Origin: Choristocarpus tenellus KU-1152 | Lineage: Eukaryota > Phaeophyceae | Length of the DNA stretch: 23,421 nt | Reading direction: 5' to 3' | Assembly (NCBI GenBank): GCA_964200185.2 | Contig: CAXNAD020000249.1 | Coordinates: 1-23,421 of the forward strand | Part shown: piece after piece, positions 1-11,000 of the stretch | Layout of the letters: the number at the start of each line of letters is the position of its first letter | How positions within the stretch are numbered: the stretch's first letter is position 1 | The notes under the pieces: generated by a model | Seen by the model: only the letters and a program-made list of their open reading frames with translations | What the model was told of the DNA's origin: nothing | The model's database searches: none | Made by a program: the position numbers and the translations under genes

Positions 1-126
1 TCCCTTCCCTTCCCTTCCCTTCCCTTCCCTTCCCTTCCCTTCCCTTCCCTTCCCTTCCCTTCCCTTCCCTTCCCTTCCCTTCCCTTCCCTTCCCTTCCCT
101 TCCCTTCCCTTCCCTTCCCTTCCCTT
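1..126. repeat. TCCCT pentanucleotide microsatellite
   Basis: About 25 perfect tandem copies of TCCCT, a pure pyrimidine tract on the coding strand. It ends 11 bp before the acceptor AG at 136-137, so it sits where the intron's pyrimidine tract is expected. It probably continues left of the window. Confidence 0.98.
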
Positions 127-137
127 CTGCTTTACAG

Positions 138-3100
138 TTTTGGGGGGACCAGTTCATGTCTGCCTTGCGTGATCTACTTGAGGAGGCGTGTTCTGAGAGG
201 GCGGTCGCAGACTGTGAGTTTTTCATCAACAAGAGGGACTACCCTCAACTCAAGTTCAATCCAAATACCAAACTGCCAGTTGAACCGTACGGATTCATCT
301 ACAACAAGGATGACAGGTATCTATCTATCTATCTATCTGTGTGTGTGTGTGTGTGTGTGTGTTCAGTGCTTGGGTTTGTTAGTGTGTGCATAGAGGCGTT
401 TGGGTTTACTATGCGTGGTCGTGGTGAGCAGTCTCTAATGAGTAGACCATCTTTGGCCGGGGAATGATATAGTTTATAGAATACTGTTGTAGAATACTGT
501 TGTTTGCACTGGCTTCGACGTTGAACTCTGTGTTTTTTATAAGAAGTACAATGACGTTACTGCGAATATTGAAAGGGGTGTTCATGTGCTCCTTGTGAAG
601 GTGCACAAAATGTTAACTTTGTGTTAGTAGCAGAGGGTCCAACTGTATAATGGCTATTTTTTGGGTTAGGGTTATGGTGCGGTGATACTGCTGTGGTTGT
701 TTCCTTCCTCTTGTTATTAGTATTGACTGGGATTGATTATTACATCATTCTTCAGAGTAGTTTCGTAGTGCTACAGAGTAGTTTCGTAGTGCTACTGGGC
801 GGTTGCATAGCCCTACGCACTACTGAAAGTGATAGAAACATATTCCAAAATACACCAGCATGACCATTGTAACTCTGTTCTTAGCATGACCATAGTAGCT
901 TTCCAAAGAACCACAGAATTGTGATTGTGATGGCCATTCAGTTGCTACTGTCTTGGGTAAGAGGATTTTGAGTGGGTGGTAGACCCCGTTCTGAAGAATT
1001 TTTATGACCATGGAAAGCTTTGATCAGAAGAGAGGTGTATGAAGGGTGTGTTTCATATCTACTGTTGTGTGCTCTGTGTGCATTGCCTAGTCTAGTTGCG
1101 CTTTGGGGCTTGGGCGTCTCTTCTCATAATTTTTTTTTCAAGATTCGATATTTTTTTATTTTATTTTATGTTGTTTTGTATAGAGTTTTTTTAAACTAGC
1201 CCTATAACCCTAGGTCCACCTGTTGCTATACTTGCTTGTCAGATTTAATAAACAAGAGACACCATTGTTATTTGATTGTTCATGACGGATATAGGCACCA
1301 CTGTCTTTCTTCAGGAGTACCTCAATATTTGACAAAATCAGAGACTGGGAATAGTCCAAGGGACATTACCCCACTATTCATACCCTATCCCATAGCAGTC
1401 TCCTTGATCTACATAACACACCTTGCAATTCCCTCCTTCACAATCAAATCAATGGAATTCTTAATGTTTTAGTTTTTGTATTTTTTTTGTCCCGCTGTAA
1501 AGAGTTAAATTTTATTTAAGATTTAAATTTTATGTAAGAAAGCTCAGTCCACCCAGGATTTGTGTCAACAACCTATGATCAGATGATTTAGATGCTGATA
1601 CTAATGCTGATTTAGTCAACTACATTATTGAGATACTGATTTAGCCAACTACATTATTGAGATACTAATACTAATTTAGTTTAACCGAGACAGACAGTTA
1701 TGTGATGGTGTGCTTTATTGGGACGGAGGGGTATCTTGATGGGAAAATAATAAAAAAATCGAGTTGGAAGTAGGTAGCTATATTTTCTGACCTACCTGAA
1801 GAAGAACAAGTAACAACACCGAAGTCTCTTGATAAAAAATAAAAATATTAAAAATATTAAAAAAAAAATGATGCGAGCAAATGCATTTTTTTTTCATTTT
1901 TTTTTTTTAAATCTCGACACGATTGGGGGGACTGCTTTACTCTCTCTTTTTTTTTAGAAGAGTTAATGTATTATTTTTTTCTGTGTCCCTGTTTAGAAAA
2001 AAAGAAAAGATAACATTTCTTATATCCCTTTTTGTCTCTTGTCGAGCAGGGACCCTGAGCAAGATGTACCCTTAAACCGTCACAAGTATCCCTTGTACAC
2101 ACCCATCGTCAGCTTCTACTGCTCAGAAAGGTGACACAATCAGGAGCAACAAACATGAGGAGGGTGTTTGGTAGGTTGAAGAGTGTCGCGCAAACCAAGC
2201 ACGGGCTTAGAAGTTTTGTAGGTTGTTAGGACTGTAGGGGATATGAAGGGTGGATTCAGAGGCAGAATTAGACACAGTAATGATGTGGCAGCAATACGGC
2301 TGCTGTGGTGCAGGAGATGTTTGGGTATTGATGGAAGTGGACAGTTAACTTTGTGTGGATATATGACAGTTGACTTTTGTACATACGTCAATGTTGAGAG
2401 GGGGAGTGTAATTCACCCTAGCAACAGAGACTGAGATTCCTTTTTTTTTTCTTATAAGGGTAGGACATGCCTTTATCATCTCCTTATCATATTTTTATCA
2501 TCTCCTTATCACCTCCTTATCACCTCTTTATCATCCATTTATCATATTTTTATCATCTCCTTATCACCTCTTTATCATCCATTTATCATATTTTTATCAC
2601 CTCTTTATCATCCATTTATCATGTCTTTATCATCCATTTATCATATTTTTATCATCTCCTTACCATCTCCTTATCATCCATATATCATATTTTTTATCAT
2701 CTCCTTATCATCTCTTTATCATGTCTTTGTCATCCATTTATCATCTCTTTATCATGTCTTTATCATTCATTTATCATCTCTTTATCATCCATTTATCATC
2801 TCTTTATCATGTCTTTGATCTGAAAAGGGTGGAGCTGAGCACTGTGGACATGATAATGATGATAATAATGATGATGATGATGATGATGATACTGATCATG
2901 ATGATATTAATGATAACAATAATAATGATATTATGAATGATAATGATGATGATGATGATGATGATGATCCTTCTTCATGGGTCCATTGCCGCCATTGTGT
3001 CGAATCACGTCATTACGATTGCATTATATCACTGTTACAAACAACAGTACTCTATTCACTCTGTTAGAGAGCCTGCCCAATTCACACACACTGCTTCATA

Positions 3101-5050
3101 CATATTGTAGGAGAATGGTGAAAAATGAATAGTAGTGCACACTATTATGGTACTGTAAGAATACCCCTGCTTCCTAATGCACTTCTTTGTCTCACGCCAT
3201 CCAGGTTTGCGGACATCCCCTTCCCCACATCGGAAGACTGGGAAGCAGCAACGGGTAAAGTTTTCCCAAGGTCGTTCTTTCATTCGGTGAGAGCAGTGAC
3301 AAAAAAAGGTGTGACATCAAAGAACACTGAGGTGTCCTTTGTTGCACAAGTTCCTTGTAGCAGTCACGGGTGTGCCTGTGTGTGTGTGCCTGTGTGTGTG
3401 TGCCTGTGTGTGTGTTTTTTTGTAATTGGGATATCATCGGTACGGCTTGTTCGTTGGAGGCAGAGATGAGAGATAGCGCCGCCCCACACATATTGAGAAA
3501 TTGATTTTTTTTTGTAGTAGAAGAAGAAAAAAGGAGGGTTTTGTTTTTTTATTCTCGTGCCTGTGCTGTTGATAACGCCTTTCCTAACGGTGTACAAACC
3601 TTTGCGTTAGTTACGAGGGGGTGAGATGGTAACGGAGGACCCAAGAGACCTGTTCACTGAGGAGAACTTCCGAAATTTTGATTGTGGGTGGGAGGACAAG
3701 CAAGAGACAGCTTTTTTCAGGTTAGAGAAGGGACGTAGTTTTGTTTTATATATGTGTGTGTGTGTGTGTGTGTTTGTATATATATATTTAGATGTGGCAG
3801 GGGAGGGGGAGGCATTTACGCCTTAGCAAGTTTTGTGTACTGTGAATTATAGTGTTGGGGCTGTTTTTGATGTTAGGGGAGAAAGGAGCAAAAAGGTTCA
3901 ACTTGGAGAACCAAATATGGATATCACCCAATAGATAGGACTAGATACTAGATGTGTCCAGATAGTCTGTTTCGCTTTCAAAAGGTTAGGGCTATTATTG
4001 TGTACCATCAGATAAAATAGGTTTGATGTCCTTCTGGTGGACTGCCTTAGATTAGAGTACACTTGAGAGCATGCATTATTGATCCGTGGTCTTTACGAAC
4101 AAAATGTGATCACATGTACCTACCACCTACCATTGGTGAGGGGAAAGTAGCATATTGGATTGGATTTCATTTGATTGGTCCTGAGGGTGCGTCTGCCTAT
4201 TTCTTGTGTTTATTTGTACATCCTTGTGTCAAATTAGTTTTGTATTTTCAATTATTTTTTATATTTAAAGCCGTTGTTGTACAATTATTCTCAAGGCATT
4301 TATAGTACCTCACATTGATTCACCTTGTTATCAGATTTCCCAGAGGGAACAGACTTCTCGGAACGGACTTGTGTCTGTGAACAAGAGACACACAAAAAGG
4401 TATACCTTTATCCTGCTCTGTACAGATTTGCATCAACCTCCATAATCTCCGTTCTAAGTCTTTCAAAACCCTAGTTATGACTGTAGCTAACAATTAGTTT
4501 TATTAGTTATTTGGTTGACTAAAGCAAGGAGATCGGTAAGAAGGCCACCTTGATGAAAGCTGAAATCCAGTCAGTGTTCATGATTTCCTTGCTTAGAAAA
4601 CCGTGTGAAACTCAATCTGTTATCAATCTGTTCTCGTATCCCTTTTTACCCCCTCTGCTCCGCGTTGTTGCTTGGGGTGAAACTGTCAAAAGTGAAACTG
4701 TGAGTGGAAGTGTCTTATTAAGAGAGGGTACGAGCATCCCCCTGTTCGTCCATTTGGTACTTGACCTGCCACGGGTTTTTAATGACCTTTTATCCGCTCC
4801 AAAATGTTTGGTAGTAGGTAAAATGTATACTTCATGAAAAGGTGTGTCCGGAACAAGGATGTTGACACTTCCTAACAAACGCAATAGCCAAAATTACATC
4901 AAAATCGCAACATCGGATTTTATCCCCCAAATCAACGCGGCTTTACCCTAACCCTAAGATAATTTGACTCTGTAAAAGGTGAAGTGAGCAGCGAATCTGA
5001 GATTTTTTACCTAATGACACCTTCGATACATGTATATATATATGCATTCG

Positions 5051-5088
<38 letters not shown>

Positions 5089-8000
5089 ACTTTCATGTTG
5101 CTGTTCGCTTAGGTCTGTTCTTTGTTGCTGCTTCCATAGTTGTGTGACTGGCATAGTTGTGTAACTGACATAGATACATCTCTGCGACTGGTGTGTTGTA
5201 TCCTCGAAATTTTGTATAGATGATGACTGATGTACTCCATAGCCGCAGGTATACTGAACAAGAATCCCCCGACTCTGACTCATCACTGGCCATCACAGGG
5301 GAACAGCAACAGGAGGGGGGACTAGTAGAGAGACTAACCAGCGGTTGGCACTTGCATGGCTCTCTTACGAGTGGACATTTGTTGATGACAAGAACGGGGT
5401 CAGTGATGGCACCAAGCCCTTGCTGGATGCTGCGATCACAGGTACCTGGTGAAGCTAGGGCCCCTTCCCTTCCCCCCTGTGTATTGTGGTCCTTGCAATT
5501 GAGATAGAATGACTGGTCTTGGGAGGTATCGATTCTGGATGGTGATGGCATGGTGTGCATAATGAAGGAGACTGTGTGTGTGTATTATTAATGTTAATAA
5601 AGTATATCTATGTATCTATGTATGTGTATTAATAATGTTAATACAAATATCTATGTATCTATATGTGTGTATTAATAATGTTAATTCAAGCATCCCGTTT
5701 GCGTAAAGAGGAACACACATTTTTGTTATTATTTGTATTAACATTAACATTAACATTATTAATAGCCTGGTAGGGGTGCTACTTTGGTGGAACCTTAACT
5801 ACTATATCCTCCCTGTACCAAACCTTCACTACTATGAGATACTGCTAGTAAGATGCTGCTAGTACCTCGCTGATACCCCCCTCACACCATGTTTCTTTGG
5901 TTTGGTTGGATTTAGTTCGCCACACTGGGCTATCAAGGGCAGCCTTCATGCTTGCTGGTACATGTCTTTGAATAAACAGAATGCCAGACCTGCATGGTAG
6001 TATGTAGTGCTATATCTCCCCGAATTGAGTGCTGTTGTTTCCCCAACCAATGGGACCCTTCTGTTTACTATTAATGTTTACTATTGTTGTTTACTATTTT
6101 TGTTCACTATTGTTGTTTACTATTATTGTTTACTATTGTTGTTTTCTATTATTGTTCACTATTATTGTTTTCTATTGTTGTTTACTTTTATTGTTCACTA
6201 TCATTGTTCACTCTTGTTGTTCACTATTATTGTTCACTATTGTTGTTCCACCTTTCTCAGGTTTCTTAGAAAATTCCCTACCCTGCTACTAGGTAATAGT
6301 CAGTAACTACTAATAGTTAAATGAACGCTAATATCTGTGAATACCTATCTTTGAAGACATGACGCCCTCTGTTTTTCCCCTCCCCCTCCAAACCTGTGCC
6401 ACAACTGTCTGTGTGTGTGTCCCTTCAAACTGGTGAAGGGTGGAATAAGAGGGACAAGAAGATCGCAGGACACCCCATGCAATTCTTAGACACCTCTACA
6501 ATACCCTTTCCAGGAGGGAAGGAGAACTACACACCAATCTACCAACAATCACGGTATAAGTGAGTATGTGGTTTTTGACATTCAGATTAATCTCTCTTGC
6601 TGTGCTTGATTTCCTTGGTGTGATTTCTGTTTAGTGTTTTTTTTTGTATGTTTAGTGTTGCTATCCTTTTTTTTTGTATATTTAGTGCGAATGTCCGTCT
6701 TTTTCTGTTTTTTGTTTTTTTTCTCTAGTGAAGTGTCCCAAGTTAACACATCTTACGCTACATCTTATGCTACATTTGCGGACCCAAGGCTGTCTGTCAC
6801 CGTAGGATGAAATTGGAGGATAAATCTTAAAGGTATCAGGCAAGGAGATAGAACTTGTGAATTTTAATACTAGTCGAATATTGCTGTTGAACTTACACAC
6901 ACACACACACACACACACACGCACTACTTGTGTGCTGGTTTTGCACATGTAATATTGCATTCACCCATTTTAGGAGCAGAGTCAATCCTCCCCGATACTG
7001 CTATGTTAGCAATGGCCCAACCGAATCGAACTACTATCAGCCCTGGATAAAGATTTAGATGTTTATCACGCTTGGTGGACTATTCTACCCTATTTGCCCA
7101 CGGAGTTTGGGTTGCGTGGAGGAATAGAGTGCTGTTGTTACAACAACTACCAAGAATCAGACTAAAGGATCGTAGTTTTTATGCAGCATGTGTTGGTGCT
7201 TGCTTATGTATTGTGTTGGGCTGTCACAATCGGTAATTTGTCAGTTGTTAAATTGGAGGTATGGAGCGTAGTGTTGTGACTTTACTCCACCTCCTCTTTC
7301 GTCATTGTCACTACCTTTTACCAGTTGTTGTAAATTGTAATGATGTTTATGTGAGAAGAGATATGATCACAAAGTTGTTGTTGTGTCTTTGATTGAATCA
7401 TGCCCTTGTTAATGGGTTGGTTCGTAAAGTACCAGTGGTTTTTTGAAGGCCCTTCCACCTCTGTACTGTTTGAATATGTACAGTACGAATACATACGGTT
7501 TGAATGCATATTCTTGGGTGCTGGCTACTGGCACATACCCAAGACACCAGACACATTAAAAAAAAGCAAATGTTATTGGATAGGTACCTGGTGTACGCTG
7601 AGGGTCATTGTGCAGCTTGCCGCTATGGGTTCATGATGCGCATGGGATCTGTTATCATCAAGGTACAGTGGATGTTTGAATGTTTTTTGCCTCTATTGGT
7701 TCTTGAAGTCCATTTTGTTGATATGCTAATGAATCTTTATCTTGCTATACTAAGTCCATTTTGTTGACATGCTAATGAATCTTTTTCTTGCTACACTATG
7801 TCCATTTTGTTGACATGCTAATGAATCTTTTGCTTGCTATACTATGTCCATTTTGTTGACATGCTAATGAATCTTTTGCTTGCTATACTAAGCCCATTTT
7901 GTTGACATGCTAATGAATCTTTTGCTTGCTATACTACTACATCAAAAGGTAAGTATTTTGGTACTCATGTTATTGACAGCATCTTCCCTTTATACACAAT

Positions 8001-11000
8001 TTCTATTGACGGTTCAGTAAGACGGATATTATAGTGTGGCTATGCGGAGGGATTGTCCTTTGCCCGAGACAAAAATCATTATGTCAAGGACAGACACTAA
8101 GAATCCAGTCTCCCTTGCTTGTGTTTACCTGCAAAGCGGACATGTTAAGGTGCACCCTTCTCGGGAACATTCCAGGAACGTTCCTAGAAGAGTAAAAGGG
8201 TTCGCGCCCACACAGTTGAAGTTGCACTGGGGCTTCATGTGTTTTTGTGTTTGTGGTACTGAGACTATACTTATCTGTTCTGTACTTCTCTGTTCTGGCC
8301 CCTGTGGAAGGTGACATCACGTTGTGTGGCGGATTCTATGTGGTACTTCCCCCTTCTGAGGCCATGGGTAGATCACGTTCCTGTGAAAGAGGACTTGTCG
8401 GATCTGGAGGAAAAGATCAGGTGAGTTGAGTACATTTTCAACTTGCATAAGACAAGATCGGCTGCCAACAGTAACAAGAGTGTACCGGAGCTATGTGTGC
8501 TGGGTGTGGGTGTGGGTGTGGGTTTGGATGTTTGTCTTTTTGAAAACCTCTAACTTTGCTGCTCCAGAGGGGTTTGAGAGCTGTCCGCTCTTTGTGAGTA
8601 ACATCTTGTCATCTTTTTTGCAGCGTTTCCATTCATACTGGTGTGGTTGTAGGGTGCAAGTTGTGCGATATCTCGAAATACTTGGTGCTCTTTCCTGTTG
8701 AGTATAAAGGAGAGCAACGAATGCTGCACACTTGGTTGCTGCAGTATAGCCTCCGCTTGATATTTAAAGATATTTATAGATACCAGGGTTTCTACCTTGG
8801 TCGGAAAGAGACATTATTGGAAAAATCATGTTGCCTGTAAGTGTGCTTTGTAACACCCACTGGAAAATGTGTGCAATACTGTATGTATGTATCTTGTTCT
8901 TGTCCCTGTTCTCTCCCCCTTCTTTGGTATGTAGAGACCTTCACACAGGACAGGGAGGCCCCATTACAGATAGAAAACACTGAAAGAGTAATTCATTCTG
9001 GGGTGTATAAAATGTGTATTTGAACGCAGTGTTTTCGTATTGAGAACATGTGTTTCCAGCGTACAATCTTTCTTGTAATTGGAGGCAGAACTCCTCCCCG
9101 TGCCCATTACCACACCAGTGTGATTGGTGTGGACCTTGTGCATCAATTGTGACCTTATCCTGTGCATGGGTATGGGGTTGCTGTGGGATTTCATTATCAC
9201 TTTTTAAAGTCAAGTATTTTCGAACCCTGTAATGATGACAGTGAGTTGCAGCACCTTGACAAGGCATTACCATTAATCAGTGGCATTTTTATTGTAGAAA
9301 AAACGATGTTCCCTTCCTCCTCAACCCCCCCTCCCTTCAGTTTGATGTAACCAATCCAAGGTTCTGCAAAATTACAAAAAATAGTACTTTTTTGGATATA
9401 GAAGCAAGGATCTCTTCTGATGCATGTAATTGACACCCCTGTTGCCTTGTGGGGCATTGGTTGTCCAGGTGGTGTCGATCACATGATGAGGAGTGCAAGA
9501 AAATTGCACAGGCAGCGGGACGCCTCTATGAGCGTTTTGTTTCTCGATCAGCAGCCCTGGACTACGTTGAAATGGTGTGTGCTTCTATGTGTTAAGTGCT
9601 CAGAATTGCCGTCCTTATCCTTGCGTTGGTACAGGTATCTAGTAGGGTACTATGTATGCCATTTAATGGGAGGGAGTTGAGCGTCATGCTTGGATTTTGG
9701 AAGGATTGAATTTTCAAATATTGTCGTGTCTGCAGTACTGTGATTTGTTGGGTGGGGTTGACTTTGGAGGAAGTGAACGTTTCTATTGTGTTATCCTTGC
9801 ACCCTCTACATTATGTGGTATATTGATGGTCGTAATGACTATTGATGCTTGTCTATAAACCGATTAAGGACAGAATGCACTAAACCAGGTAGACCAAGAC
9901 CATGCACATGTTTGTGGTACATCTGTTCTTGGACCCTCTTGTAGCACTCAACCAATCATGATGCACTGTTGTAGAGGAGGAAGAGAGAGTTCCACTAACA
10001 CTTACAACAAAACAGTCACCCCATCTCAGTTGAAGCTTTCTGGGGGTGCACATGAAATGATGCCATGAAAAAAAACCCGTCCAGTGCCACTGATACCCTT
10101 AGACTCTTCCACCCTCCGTCCCCCAGCCCCGATTAGAGTCATTCTTTGGAGAGTCATTTGAGGTGTTGGACTGGACCTGGATGTGTCCATTGCAGTTACA
10201 ATAGTCAGCCTAGAGCCTTCCGTGCAACCCTTGCTTGATGTCACCAGCAAAGACCCTCTCTAAATTGTTTGAACATTTCCATTTTCCGATCCTGTTTCAC
10301 CTTGGTGCTGTTTGTGTGCACTCAAGCTTTCACATGAGATCAACGAACGCTATCGCCTTCCACTATCCTGGTTTGAACATGGGGCTCCTATTCTGGACAC
10401 TCCCCCACCGTTCCTGCAATCTGCTGCTGGCGGGAATTGCACCAGGGATGGACTATGCTCTCGGTGCAAGAAGAACAGGGCTGATGATGAAGAGCGCAGA
10501 AGGGTGAGTAGGGGAGGAGGGGGAATAGGGTATCAGTGGGGGTGTAACGTTGGCAATGTTTGAGGAAGAGTATTGCAAACCCATTGGTTGGGGACCTTTG
10601 AAGGCATTCCTGGAGTTTTGGAGACCCTGTTGGGTTCCGTCCATTCTGAGTACACAAGCCACATCCCATTCCATGATTTCCTCAACAGAGCAAGGTGATT
10701 GTGGCCCTTATGTCGGACTCGTTCACTTTTTCTGAGCAACATGCACAACTCTGCCAAGCGATTATATGGTGGATTGGAAGTGTGCACTAGAGGGACTTGG
10801 TATGATTTCGGTGAATCAAAAGAACATGAAATAGAGTACTGATTATGTCTCAAGCCCTGCCCTCAAGATTTGAAACCATTGATGTATGATACTGCCTTGT
10901 GTAATATTTTGGTTTGCTTCCTTCACTCTATCCCCTCTTACTAGTAGATGTTTTTGCTTGACCCATCCAGCACTGGTCAATAAACCCATTGCTCGGTGCC

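Noticed and set aside
1-126. Telomere at the left edge
   Set aside because: The TCCCT unit is not a known telomere repeat, and a well-supported exon with an acceptor follows at once, so the gene must continue to the left.
2467-2936. Open frames encoding Ser/Tyr/His-rich repeats
   Set aside because: They follow from the 11-bp minisatellite being open in all three forward frames, and lie within an intron of a well-supported gene.
4354-4400. Possible extra GT90 exon
   Set aside because: Phase could fit, but its translation matches nothing in GT90, and joining 3720 to 5299 directly gives the expected FFRGTATGGG motif.
5093-5560. 155-codon frame on the - strand
   Set aside because: It is antisense to the GT90 exon 5299-5441, which carries clear family motifs; no recognisable motif of its own.
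6007-6306. Overlapping forward frames rich in Leu, Phe, Val and Tyr
   Set aside because: An artefact of the 13-bp minisatellite, which is open in all three frames.
7708-7937. CRISPR-like array of 46-bp repeats
   Set aside because: The units are contiguous with no unique spacers, lie in a eukaryotic intron, and no cas genes are present.
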